Assembly: GCF_018613795.1 (NCBI RefSeq)
Contig: NZ_JAGGPN010000061.1
Coordinates: 1 to 64,000, forward strand
Direction of reading: 5' to 3'
DNA from: Arthrobacter sp. ISL-65
GTDB taxonomy: Bacteria > Actinomycetota > Actinomycetes > Actinomycetales > Micrococcaceae
DNA length: 64,000 nucleotides
Part shown: positions 16,347-24,994 of the stretch, piece by piece
Layout of the letters: each line of letters starts with the position of its first letter
How positions within the stretch are numbered: position 1 is the stretch's first letter
Program-made: the position numbers and the translations under genes
The notes under the pieces: generated by a model
Databases searched by the model: none
What the model was told of the DNA's origin: nothing
Seen by the model: only the letters and a program-made list of their open reading frames with translations

Positions 16347-18467
16347 TCAGAGGCCCAGATCCGCGGGCAGCTGGATGTCCTTGCCGAGGACGTTCCTGGC
16401 CAGGAAGTGTTCAACCACGCCGTACCAGACCTTGGCGTGCTGCGGCTGCAGGATCCAGTGGCTCTCGTCAGGGTAGAAGAGGAACCGGTGGCTCGTCTGC
16501 CCGTTCTCGTCGGACGCGAGCTGAGACTTGGAGAGCAGTTCGTACCAGAGCCGCAGGCCCTCCCCAATGGGTACCCGGTAGTCCTTGTCGCCGTGGATGA
16601 CCAGCATGGGCGTCCGGATCTTCTCGACGTGCAGGTGCGGGGAGTTCTCCAGCGCCATTTCCGCCGTCATCTCCTTGAGCCAGTACTGCGACGCGTCGGT
16701 GGTGGGCACGAACTGGTCCAGCGCCCACAGGCTGGCATGGGTGACGATCGCCTTGAAGCGGTCCGTCTGCCCGGCCACCCAGTTGGCCATGTAGCCGCCG
16801 AAGGAGCCGCCCATCGCGGCCATGCGGCTTTCGTCGATGTCCGGCCGCTGCACCACCGCATCCGTGATGGCCATAAGATCCGTGAACGGCGCCTTGCCCC
16901 AGCCACCCCAGCCCCGCTGGATGTATTCCTGGCCGTAGCCCGTGGACAGGGCAGGGTCCGGCAGCAGGACAGCATAGCCCCGGGCCGTGAGCAGCCACGG
17001 GTTCCAGCGCCAGGTCCAGGCATTCCAGGATCCCAGCGGGCCGCCGTGGATCCACAGCAGCAGCGGCGCAGGGCTCCCGGGGGAGGCACCGGCCGGCAGG
17101 GCCAGGTAGGCGGGCACGCGGGTGCCGTCGGCCGCCGTCGCCTCCACCCGCTCCAACGACCCCCCGGTTTGCGGCCGTTCCGCCGGGGACGGCAGCCGCA
17201 TCACGTCCCCGCTGGCGAGGTCGATCCGGACAGGCTCGGCGGGGAACTCGTACGAACTCCGCAGCGCATAGGCGCTGCGGCCATCGGGTGAAACGACGAC
17301 GTCGGTGTAGGCCGCCGTGTCCGGCGTCACCCGGGTGACACTCCCCCGGACGGCAGCTTCCGCAACGCTGAGGCTGAAAACCGGCGACGCGCCGTCGTCG
17401 TCTGCCGTGACCAGGAGGGCAGAGCCGTCCGGGAGCCACGCTTCCGGGTGGGGCCAGCGGTCCCATTCTTGCGCCAGGGGCTGCAGGTCCTCCGGACCGG
17501 CTTCCCCGGAGACATCGAGGAGATGCAGCCTGACCTGCGGCGCCTGCTGCGGCGCTGTATCGCTTTCACTGACTACGGCGAGCAGGCCGCCGTCGGGGCT
17601 GACCGGGCCGGGAAAGAAGTTGAGGCCCTCCTCGTCGAGGAGGACCCGCTGAGTGCCGGTGGCGACGTCAACGGCCACGAGGACCGACCGCAGGTCCGCC
17701 TTCGGCAGCGGCTTCACCATGCTCGTGTAGATGGTCTTTCCGTCCGGGCTGACCACCGAGACGGCCTCCCGGAGGCGGGAGCCCGCCGCCGGGGTGAGGT
17801 TGCGCAGGGTAAGGGGCGCGGCGCTGTCCACGGTGGCGGGCTTGCCGGGTTCCGGCTCGGGCCCCGGCTCCACTGCGAAGAGCCGCGGCTGGGCAGGGCC
17901 GAGGTCCGCGTCCCAGTACCGCACCGGATACTCGCTGTGCAGGATGGCCGCCACCTTGTTGTCCTTGCGGCTCTTGCGGCGCTCGGCGTCGGCCTCCTCG
18001 TCGCTGGAGCCGGCAAGAACGGACGCGGTGACGAAGGCCGCGTTTGCGTCCCTGGCCGCCATGACCTTGTCCACGCCGCCAGCCCGCGACAGCACCACGC
18101 GGGCCTCGCCGCCATCTGCGGGGAGCACCCAGAGCGCACTGACCGGATCGCCGTCGGCCTCCCTGTCCGGATCCGGCCGCGCGGACGTGAAGTACACGTC
18201 TCCGTTGGCCGCGAACACGGCGCCGGCTTCGCCCTTGGCGCTGCGGGTGATCCTGCGGGCCTGCTTCTCGCCCGCGGGGTCCAGCTCCCACAGCGCCGTG
18301 CCGTAATCGGTGCCCTTGCTGTTGAGGGTGGCGACCGTCGTTACCAGCCGCTGGCCGTCTGGGCTGAAGGCCAGGCCACTGACACGCGGGATCGCCAGGT
18401 AGTGGTCGAGGTCGTGGAAAGGGGTCGCCGGTTGCCCACGCAGGATCGCTGCATCATCAGAAGACAT
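16347..18467 (-). CDS. S9 family serine peptidase (acylaminoacyl/prolyl oligopeptidase type)
   Basis: The roughly 706-residue protein has an N-terminal beta-propeller with repeated SPDG segments and a C-terminal alpha/beta hydrolase domain. The catalytic triad is visible: Ser in GGSFGGYMANW (about residue 552), Asp in HGDKDYRVP (about 625) and His in DESHW (about 669). No signal peptide is seen, so it is likely a cytosolic oligopeptidase. The ATG at 18467 is preceded at a distance by AGGGGG; a GTG at 18482 in frame is an alternative start. The ArgA-like gene follows 37 bases downstream. Confidence 0.92.
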   Translation of the reverse strand: MSSDDAAILRGQPATPFHDLDHYLAIPRVSGLAFSPDGQRLVTTVATLNSKGTDYGTALWELDPAGEKQARRITRSAKGEAGAVFAANGDVYFTSARPDPDREADGDPVSALWVLPADGGEARVVLSRAGGVDKVMAARDANAAFVTASVLAGSSDEEADAERRKSRKDNKVAAILHSEYPVRYWDADLGPAQPRLFAVEPGPEPEPGKPATVDSAAPLTLRNLTPAAGSRLREAVSVVSPDGKTIYTSMVKPLPKADLRSVLVAVDVATGTQRVLLDEEGLNFFPGPVSPDGGLLAVVSESDTAPQQAPQVRLHLLDVSGEAGPEDLQPLAQEWDRWPHPEAWLPDGSALLVTADDDGASPVFSLSVAEAAVRGSVTRVTPDTAAYTDVVVSPDGRSAYALRSSYEFPAEPVRIDLASGDVMRLPSPAERPQTGGSLERVEATAADGTRVPAYLALPAGASPGSPAPLLLWIHGGPLGSWNAWTWRWNPWLLTARGYAVLLPDPALSTGYGQEYIQRGWGGWGKAPFTDLMAITDAVVQRPDIDESRMAAMGGSFGGYMANWVAGQTDRFKAIVTHASLWALDQFVPTTDASQYWLKEMTAEMALENSPHLHVEKIRTPMLVIHGDKDYRVPIGEGLRLWYELLSKSQLASDENGQTSHRFLFYPDESHWILQPQHAKVWYGVVEHFLARNVLGKDIQLPADLGL

Positions 18468-18542
18468 GTGCCGATTCAACACCCCCTGTGCCCTGGATCA
18501 CAGAAGGGTTCACTATCAGTGAACCAGCACATTCCAAACCTC

Positions 18543-18584
18543 TTTTGCCGGCGGGAGCGCAAGTTTTGCCAGCGGGAGCGCAAG
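18543..18584. repeat. 21-bp tandem repeat, two copies
   Basis: The units at 18543-18563 and 18564-18584 read TTTTGCC(G/A)GCGGGAGCGCAAG and differ at one base. They sit directly beside the clpC terminator hairpin. Confidence 0.8.
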
Positions 18585-18585
18585 C

Positions 18586-18630
18586 AAGAGGCCCCGCCTG
18601 CCCCCCTTTCGGGGGCTGGCGGGGCCTCTT
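18586..18630 (-). terminator. clpC terminator
   Basis: Perfect 13-base arms (18586-18598 and 18618-18630) enclose a second GC stem (GCCCCC/GGGGGC), giving a long stable hairpin 36 bases after the clpC stop. Confidence 0.75.
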
Positions 18631-18666
18631 GGCGCTGGAGTGCGGCTGGCGGTTAGGCGCCCAGCG

Positions 18667-21159
18667 CTAGGCGCTAGGGGCGATTTCCGGGATGCGCGGC
18701 TTGGCGTTGCCGGCGAAGGTGAACTTGGCGTCGTCGCCTTCGCCGTCCACATCCACCACCACGATGTCGCCGGCGTGGATCTCGCCGAAGAGGATCTTCT
18801 CGGAGAGCTGGTCCTCGATCTCGCGCTGGATGGTGCGGCGCAGCGGCCGGGCACCCATGGCGGGATCGTAACCGCGGGTGGCCAGGAGCACCTTGGCAGC
18901 CGTGGTGAGCTCGATGCCCATGTCCTTGTCCTTAAGCCGCTTCTCCAGGCGGCCAACGAACAGGTCCACGATCTCGATGATCTCGTCCTGCGTCAGCTGC
19001 GGGAACACCACGACGTCGTCAACACGGTTGAGGAACTCGGGGCGGAAGTGCTGCTTGAGCTCCTCCGTGACCCGGGCGCGCATCCGGTTGTAGCCGGTCT
19101 GGGTGTCCGTGCCGGACTGGAAACCGGTGGCGACGCTCTTGGAGATGTCCCGGGTTCCGAGGTTCGTGGTCATGATGATCACGGTGTTCTTGAAGTCCAC
19201 CACGCGGCCCTGGGAGTCGGTCAGCCGGCCGTCTTCCAGAATCTGCAGCAGTGAATTGAAGAGGTCCGCGTGGGCCTTCTCCACTTCGTCGAACAGCACC
19301 ACGGAGAACGGACGGCGGCGGACCTTTTCGGTCAGCTGTCCGCCTTCTTCGTACCCGACGTAGCCCGGAGGGGCACCGAAGAGGCGCGAAACCGTGTGCT
19401 TCTCGGAGTACTCGGACATGTCCAGGGTGATGAGGGCGTCCTCTTCACCGAACAGGAACTCCGCGAGGGCCTTGGCGAGCTCGGTCTTGCCGACGCCGGT
19501 GGGGCCGGCGAAGATGAACGAGCCGCCCGGACGCTTCGGGTCCTTCAGGCCTGCACGGGTGCGGCGGATGGCCTGGGACAGCGCCTTGATGGCCTCGTTC
19601 TGGCCGACGACGCGCTTGTGCAGCTCGTCTTCCATCTTCAGCAGGCGCGAGGACTCTTCCTCGGTCAGCTTGAAGACCGGAATACCCGTGGAGTTCGCGA
19701 GGACTTCGGCGATCAGGTCCTCGTCCACCTCGGAGATGTCGTCCATGCCGCCGGTCTTCCAGTGGCGTTCCTTCTCGGAGCGCTCGGTGATGAGCTTCTG
19801 CTCCTTGTCGCGCAGCGCGGCAGCACCTTCGAAGTCCTGCGCGTCAATCGCGGACTCCTTCTCCATCTTCAGCTCGGAGATGCGCTCGTCCATCTCCTTG
19901 AGCTCAGGCGGAGCGGTCATGCGGCGGATGCGGAGCCGGGCGCCGGCTTCGTCGATGAGGTCGATCGCCTTGTCCGGCAGGAACCGGTCCGAGATGTAGC
20001 GTTCGGAGAGGTTCGCGGCCGAGGCGAGGGCGCCGTCGGTGATGGTGACGCGGTGGTGCGCCTCGTAGCGGTCCCGCAGGCCCTTGAGGATCTCGATTGC
20101 GTGCGCAACCGAAGGCTCCTTGACCTGGATGGGCTGGAAGCGGCGCTCGAGGGCGGCATCCTTCTCGATGTGCTTGCGGTACTCGTCCAGCGTGGTGGCA
20201 CCGATAGTCTGCAGCTCGCCGCGGGCCAGCATCGGCTTCAGGATCGAGGCCGCGTCGATGGCACCTTCGGCGGCACCGGCACCCACGAGGGTGTGGATTT
20301 CGTCAATGAAGAGGATGATGTCGCCGCGGGTGCGGATTTCCTTGAGGACCTTCTTCAGGCGCTCTTCGAAGTCACCACGGTAGCGGGAGCCGGCCACGAG
20401 GGAGCCAAGGTCCAGCGTGTAGAGCTGCTTGTCCTTGATGGTCTCGGGCACATCGCCGCGCACGATCGCCTGGGCCAGGCCCTCGACGACGGCGGTCTTG
20501 CCGACGCCGGGCTCGCCGATCAGCACGGGGTTGTTCTTGGTGCGGCGGGAAAGGACCTGCATGACGCGTTCCATTTCCTGCTCGCGTCCGATCACAGGGT
20601 CCAGCTTGTTCTCGCGGGCAGCCTGCGTGAGGTTCCGGCCGAACTGGTCCAGCACGACAGAGCCGGCGGGGGTACCCTCTGCCTGGCTCTGGCCGACGCC
20701 GGCGCCGGTGGTCTCTTTGCCCTGGTAGCCGGAGAGCAGCTGGATGACCTGCTGGCGGACCCGGTTCAGGTCGGCACCGAGCTTCACCAGCACCTGGGCT
20801 GCCACGCCCTCACCCTCGCGGATGAGTCCCAGCAGGATGTGCTCCGTGCCGATGTAGTTGTGGCCGAGCTGCAGGGCTTCGCGCAGCGAAAGCTCCAGCA
20901 CCTTCTTTGCACGCGGCGTGAAGGGGATATGGCCGGAGGGAGCCTGCTGGCCCTGGCCGATGATCTCCTGCACCTGCTCACGGACGCCGTCGAGCGAAAT
21001 GCTCAAGGACTCAAGAGCTTTGGCGGCAACACCCTCACCCTCATGGATCAGACCCAAGAGGATGTGTTCGGTACCAATGTAATTGTGGTTCAGCATGCGT
21101 GCCTCTTCTTGGGCAAGCACAACTACGCGACGGGCACGGTCCGTAAATCGCTCAAACAT
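18667..21159 (-). CDS. clpC: ATP-dependent Clp protease ATP-binding subunit ClpC
   Basis: ClpC is a ring-forming AAA+ unfoldase that feeds proteins into ClpP. The 830-residue protein has two N-terminal Clp-N repeats (each with NYIGTEHILLGL), a first AAA domain with GEPGVGKT (about residue 218), a UVR motif in the middle (about 440), and a second AAA domain with GPTGVGKT (about 555). Length is normal. ClpP is not in the window. In relatives clpC is often controlled by ClgR; only an imperfect ClgR-like site is visible upstream. Confidence 0.98.
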   Translation of the reverse strand: MFERFTDRARRVVVLAQEEARMLNHNYIGTEHILLGLIHEGEGVAAKALESLSISLDGVREQVQEIIGQGQQAPSGHIPFTPRAKKVLELSLREALQLGHNYIGTEHILLGLIREGEGVAAQVLVKLGADLNRVRQQVIQLLSGYQGKETTGAGVGQSQAEGTPAGSVVLDQFGRNLTQAARENKLDPVIGREQEMERVMQVLSRRTKNNPVLIGEPGVGKTAVVEGLAQAIVRGDVPETIKDKQLYTLDLGSLVAGSRYRGDFEERLKKVLKEIRTRGDIILFIDEIHTLVGAGAAEGAIDAASILKPMLARGELQTIGATTLDEYRKHIEKDAALERRFQPIQVKEPSVAHAIEILKGLRDRYEAHHRVTITDGALASAANLSERYISDRFLPDKAIDLIDEAGARLRIRRMTAPPELKEMDERISELKMEKESAIDAQDFEGAAALRDKEQKLITERSEKERHWKTGGMDDISEVDEDLIAEVLANSTGIPVFKLTEEESSRLLKMEDELHKRVVGQNEAIKALSQAIRRTRAGLKDPKRPGGSFIFAGPTGVGKTELAKALAEFLFGEEDALITLDMSEYSEKHTVSRLFGAPPGYVGYEEGGQLTEKVRRRPFSVVLFDEVEKAHADLFNSLLQILEDGRLTDSQGRVVDFKNTVIIMTTNLGTRDISKSVATGFQSGTDTQTGYNRMRARVTEELKQHFRPEFLNRVDDVVVFPQLTQDEIIEIVDLFVGRLEKRLKDKDMGIELTTAAKVLLATRGYDPAMGARPLRRTIQREIEDQLSEKILFGEIHAGDIVVVDVDGEGDDAKFTFAGNAKPRIPEIAPSA

Positions 21160-21651
21160 TTCGCCACACTCCTAGCTACGACGTACTTTGATGCTACGTG
21201 GGGGAAGCCTGACTTGGGGAGCTTGTTCGCCACAGGGGAAACCGGGGGCCTTGCATAGGTCCACGCAGCTGCCGTACCAGCCGTGCGGCCGCGATGCCGG
21301 AGAGGGCCTGAATAGTATCTGGGTGCCACCGGGGCGGCATTTACTGTTTCCCCCGACGGGGTGTTGGAAATCACCCGGGGCGGAATGTTCCAAAGGGACC
21401 CGGATTAGCTTGCGCACCGCTCACGTAAAAGCGGCCGGATTGCCGCGGGGCATGATTCCCCGCGGGAGAGCATTGTCGGATTCCGCTGACCGGAGGAGTC
21501 GATTTCCTGCCTGGCCGCCGGTTCCGGTTAACGGCGGTTCTTATTAATGAGGGTGGCACCCGCCGGTTAAAGCGCAGCGCCCCCGTCAACCGGGGGCGCC
21601 ACACATATGTTCAGAACGTTTTGTGCCCCAACTGGTCGTCAGGGCACCAGG
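21160..21651. other. Intergenic region between clpC and lsr2
   Basis: These 492 bases contain no supported gene. They include the clpC 5' region, two copies of TTCGCCACA (near 21160 and 21226), an imperfect ClgR-like sequence at 21225-21238 (GTTCGC-N5-GGG), and the lsr2 terminator at the right end. A TAGCAT near 21194-21199 on the minus strand could be the clpC -10 element, but no good -35 is seen. Confidence 0.5.
21577..21599 (-). terminator. lsr2 terminator
   Basis: Perfect 9-base arms (21577-21585 and 21591-21599, GCGCCCCCG and complement) with a 5-base loop lie about 50 bases after the lsr2 stop; TTTAA follows on the minus strand. Confidence 0.7.
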
Positions 21652-21978
21652 CTAAGAATTGGCCTTTTGGTAGGCTTCCTGGATTTCCGCCTGAATACGG
21701 CCCCGCGCGTTGACGGTGTAACCGTGATCCCGCGCCCACTGGCGTATCTGGGCAGAGTCCTGGTTGCGTCCACCCGATGCCTTGGCGCGGGCAGGCCGGC
21801 CGCCGGACGTTTTGCGGCCGGCTGAAACAAAGCGTTCCAGTGACGACCGCAGTTCTGAAGCGTTGGCTGAGGACAGGTCAATTTCATAACCGACGCCATC
21901 CAGGCCGAAGCGAACGGTTTCGTCCGCAGATCCCCCATCCAGATCATCCACGAGGACGATATTGACTTTCTGTGCCAT
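21652..21978 (-). CDS. lsr2: Lsr2 family nucleoid-associated protein
   Basis: Lsr2 bridges DNA and silences AT-rich, often foreign, genes in actinobacteria. The 108-residue protein has the N-terminal dimerisation part (AQKVNIVLVDDLDGG, then a YEIDLS strand), a basic linker with GRPARAKASGG, and the C-terminal DNA-binding part with IRQWARDHG and VNARGRI, matching the Lsr2 AT-hook-like RGR. I start at the ATG at 21978, preceded by AAAGAGAG; the frame runs further upstream but without homology. It has its own promoter and terminator. Confidence 0.96.
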   Translation of the reverse strand: MAQKVNIVLVDDLDGGSADETVRFGLDGVGYEIDLSSANASELRSSLERFVSAGRKTSGGRPARAKASGGRNQDSAQIRQWARDHGYTVNARGRIQAEIQEAYQKANS

Positions 21979-22035
21979 CAAGAATCTCTCTTTTGGAAAG
22001 GACGTGTAATCAGAAAAGCGGATGTTTCTACCTGA

Positions 22036-22065
22036 AGTATGTCCCCCAATAAGGCAACGCGTCAA
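22036..22065 (-). promoter_or_regulatory. Predicted lsr2 promoter
   Basis: On the minus strand TTGACG (22060-22065) and CATACT (22036-22041) are 18 bases apart, close to housekeeping consensus. The predicted transcript start is about 50 bases before the lsr2 ATG. GCGCG-TTTTGA-CGCGT overlaps the -35. Confidence 0.45.
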
Positions 22066-22115
22066 AACGCGCAATGGTTCCTTGGGGATAACCGGGCGGT
22101 ATTGAAAGTGGCCTG

Positions 22116-22301
22116 TTATTTGTCTGATTTAGTCGGCGGCTCGGAGGAATCATCTCCGGCTGCCGCCTGCGCGTCGGCTTCAGCCTGTGCGCGGGCTTCG
22201 GCCTGGCGTTCGGCCTTGTCCGCGTTAAAGATCGACTTCATGGCAAACCAAAAGAGCAGGCCAACCACCAGCGAGGGCAGCAGCACGGCGACATAATCCA
22301 T
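22116..22301 (-). CDS. Small single-pass membrane protein downstream of lysS
   Basis: The 61-residue protein has one membrane segment (about residues 4-22) and an acidic, Ala/Glu/Gln-rich helical tail (AERQAEARAQAEADAQ). Its ATG lies two bases after the lysS stop, so the two are very probably translated from one message. Small proteins of this kind sit next to lysS in related genomes as far as I recall; function is unknown. Confidence 0.75.
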   Translation of the reverse strand: MDYVAVLLPSLVVGLLFWFAMKSIFNADKAERQAEARAQAEADAQAAAGDDSSEPPTKSDK

Positions 22302-22303
22302 AA

Positions 22304-23842
22304 TCAGTGGCCTTCGGGCTTGAGGAGGGGGAAGAGAATCGTTTCGCGGATGCCGGCACCGGTAAACAGCATGACCAAGCGGTCGATGCCCAGGCCAATG
22401 CCGCCCATGGGGGGCGCACCGTATTCCAGGGCGCGCAGGAAGTCCTCGTCCAGCTGCATTGCCTCGACGTCGCCGGCTGCTGCATGCATGGACTGCTCGG
22501 TGAGGCGTTCGCGCTGGATGACCGGGTCAATGAGCTCGGAGAACGCGGTGCCGCGTTCCATGCCGCCGATGATCAGGTCCCAGGCCTCGATCAGGCGGCC
22601 GTCTTCCCGGTGCGGGCGGGCCAGCGGCTGGGCGGACGGCGGGTAGTCGTAGACAAACGTAGGGTTCAGCAGGGTGGGTTCCACGATTTCGCCGAAGAGT
22701 TCCACGGCCAGCTTCTCCGCGTCCCACTTGGGATCGACCTTGACATCGTACTTCTCGGCGACGACGCGCAGCTCCTCGACCGTGGTGTCCGGGGTGATCT
22801 CCTGGCCCACTGCCTCGGAAAGCCCCGGGTACACGGCCACCCAGGCCCAGTCGCCGTCGAGGTTAATCTCCCCGGCTTCGGTCTGGAGCACCCGTCCCAC
22901 ACCCACGGCGTCCGCGGCGTCCAGGATGATCTCTTTGATGCGCTCCGCCATGACGAACTGGTCCGCCCAGGCCTCGTAGCACTCAAGCGTGGTGAACTCC
23001 GGGCTGTGGGTCGAGTCCACGCCCTCGTTCCGGAACACGCGCCCCATGTCGTAGACGCGGTCGATGCCGCCCACGACGGCGCGCTTGAGGTACAGCTCGG
23101 TGGCGATGCGCAGCGTCATCTTCTGGTCGAACGCGTTCATGTGCGTCTCGAACGGCCGGGCCAGGGCGCCGCCGTGGACCAGCTGCAGGATGGGCGTTTC
23201 CACCTCGACGTAGGTGTGGCGGAACAGGGTCTCGCGAATGGAGCGGGTGATGGCGGCGCGGGTGTAGACCATCTCGCGCGCTTCGTCGCGGACCATCAGG
23301 TCCACATAGCGCTGGCGGACGCGGGTTTCCTCGTTGAGTTCGGCGTGCAGCACCGGCAGCGGGCGGAGCGCCTTGGAAGCCATGGACCACGATTCGGCCA
23401 TGACGGAGAGTTCACCGCGGCGGGAGGAGATGACTTCGCCCCTGATGAAAACGTGGTCGCCCAGGTCAACCAGGGCCTTCCAATCGGCGAGGGCCTCTTC
23501 GCCCACGTTCGCCAGGCTGAGCATGGCCTGCAGCCGGGTGCCCTTGCCGTCGGTGCCGCCTTCCTGCAGCGTGGCGAAGCACAGCTTGCCGGTGTTCCGG
23601 ACAAACACCACGCGGCCGGTGACGCCGACGACGTCGCCGGTGGTCTCGTCGGCCTGCAGGTGGGCGTACTTTTCGCGGATCTCGCTGAGCGAGTGCGTGC
23701 GCTCAACACCCACCGGGTACGCCTCCGACCCGCGTTCGATCAGCTTGGCGCGCTTGTCCATGCGGATGCGCATCTGTTCGCTGGCGTCGAGCGGTTCTGG
23801 GGCGTTCTTGGGGGCGGGGGTGTTTTGGGAAGTCACAGTCAT
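22304..23842 (-). CDS. lysS: Lysine--tRNA ligase (class II)
   Basis: LysS charges tRNA-Lys in the cytosol. The 512-residue protein has an N-terminal OB-fold anticodon-binding domain (GVTGRVVFVRNTGK) and a class II catalytic domain with motif 2 (DMGRVFRNEG) and motif 3 (GIGLGIDRLVMLFTG). I use the ATG at 23842, giving a normal length. Two 22-bp repeats lie directly upstream of this start, inside the probable leader. It is separated from panC by an exporter gene and two hydrolases. Confidence 0.97.
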   Translation of the reverse strand: MTVTSQNTPAPKNAPEPLDASEQMRIRMDKRAKLIERGSEAYPVGVERTHSLSEIREKYAHLQADETTGDVVGVTGRVVFVRNTGKLCFATLQEGGTDGKGTRLQAMLSLANVGEEALADWKALVDLGDHVFIRGEVISSRRGELSVMAESWSMASKALRPLPVLHAELNEETRVRQRYVDLMVRDEAREMVYTRAAITRSIRETLFRHTYVEVETPILQLVHGGALARPFETHMNAFDQKMTLRIATELYLKRAVVGGIDRVYDMGRVFRNEGVDSTHSPEFTTLECYEAWADQFVMAERIKEIILDAADAVGVGRVLQTEAGEINLDGDWAWVAVYPGLSEAVGQEITPDTTVEELRVVAEKYDVKVDPKWDAEKLAVELFGEIVEPTLLNPTFVYDYPPSAQPLARPHREDGRLIEAWDLIIGGMERGTAFSELIDPVIQRERLTEQSMHAAAGDVEAMQLDEDFLRALEYGAPPMGGIGLGIDRLVMLFTGAGIRETILFPLLKPEGH

Positions 23843-23851
23843 CAAGTTTAC

Positions 23852-23895
23852 CGGGACTTCCCGCCTCGGAGTTCGGGACTTCCCACCTTGGAGTT
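23852..23895. repeat. 22-bp tandem repeat upstream of lysS
   Basis: Units at 23852-23873 and 23874-23895 (beginning CGGGACTTCCC) match at 20 of 22 bases. A partial third copy, CGGACTTCCGG, lies near 23910. The array begins about 10 bases before the lysS start codon. Confidence 0.8.
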
Positions 23896-23980
23896 TTTGT
23901 CCAGATATTCGGACTTCCGGGGCCATTTAGGCGCGGTATCTGTACAAAAACTCCGGACAGGCGGGGCATAGACTCGGGCT

Positions 23981-24934
23981 GTGGAGACCTGGACAGTTGA
24001 GACGGACGACGACGGCAGCCGGCTTGAGGTGCACTCCTTCAGGCCCGCCGCACCCACCAGTGCCGAAGGAAGAGATTCTGCCGGCAGCACTGGCGGCAGC
24101 ACCTCCGCGAAAGGTGACCCGGCCCCGGTCACGGCCCCCGGCGTCGTCGTTATTCACGGAACACTGGTGACCGACGCGCTGTACCGGCCGTTCGCCCGGA
24201 ACCTGAGCCTCCTGCTGAGCCGGCCGGTGCACTGCTACAACCGCCGCGGCCGGGCAGGATCCGCACCCCAGCCGGACGACTACTCCGTCGACACCGAGAT
24301 CCGGGACCTGGCCGCCGTGATGAAAGCGACGGGCTCGGAGGATGTGGTGGCGCACAGCTTCGGCGGCTTCGTGGCACTCAAGGCGGCACGCGACATGCCT
24401 CTGCGCAGGCTCGTCACGTACGACGCCGCGGTGTCCCTTTCCGGCAACCTCCACCACCGTTGGCGGCCGGAACTGGAGCAGGCCGTGACGGACGGGCAGC
24501 TCAACCATGCCTGGGCGCATCTGGTGCAGGGGCTGGCCACGGCCGGCCCGCTGTCGTACCTGCCCCTTGGCGCGCTGCGGATGCTCAGCATCATGTCAGC
24601 CCGGACCAACGTCGGCGCGGAAATGCGGGAGCTGCTGCCCACGGCCGTCAAGGAAATGCGGGCCGTGCTCGACGCCGACGCGGAGCTTGCGGATTTCACG
24701 GAACTGGCCACCCCCACGCTCATGCTCAGCGGCGGCTGGAGCCCGGGATACTTCGCCGACACCGGCCGGCAGCTGGCGTCGGCCGTGCCGGCGATCGACT
24801 TCGCGGTAGTTCCGGGCCAGCTGCACGAGGGGCCGATCCGGCCGGGCAAACGCCTGGCCATTCGGATTGCCCGCTTCCTGAACGGCACCGACGGGACCAT
24901 CACTCCCCAGAGCAAGAAGCGCCGGCGCGGGTAG
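23981..24934 (+). CDS. Alpha/beta hydrolase (paralog 1)
   Basis: The 317-residue cytosolic protein has the alpha/beta hydrolase fold: oxyanion block VVIHGTLV, a NRRGRAGS segment, the nucleophile elbow AHSFGG (Ser about residue 127) and a late His in GQLHEG. The first Gly of the usual GxSxG elbow is Ala. A Ser/Gly-rich insert lies near residues 25-45. It starts at GTG. The tandem neighbour at 24995 is a clear paralog. No substrate can be named. Orientation is opposite to the surrounding series. Confidence 0.8.
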   Translation: METWTVETDDDGSRLEVHSFRPAAPTSAEGRDSAGSTGGSTSAKGDPAPVTAPGVVVIHGTLVTDALYRPFARNLSLLLSRPVHCYNRRGRAGSAPQPDDYSVDTEIRDLAAVMKATGSEDVVAHSFGGFVALKAARDMPLRRLVTYDAAVSLSGNLHHRWRPELEQAVTDGQLNHAWAHLVQGLATAGPLSYLPLGALRMLSIMSARTNVGAEMRELLPTAVKEMRAVLDADAELADFTELATPTLMLSGGWSPGYFADTGRQLASAVPAIDFAVVPGQLHEGPIRPGKRLAIRIARFLNGTDGTITPQSKKRRRG

Positions 24935-24994
24935 CCGCCGGCTGTCGGGCATGGCCGGCTGTCGGCACACGCCGGCCTCCGATAGGCTCGGGGC

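Noticed and set aside
22036..23950. T-box or other riboswitch upstream of lysS or lsr2
   Set aside because: No T-box sequence, specifier loop or conserved riboswitch core was recognised; lysS is preceded only by the 22-bp repeats.
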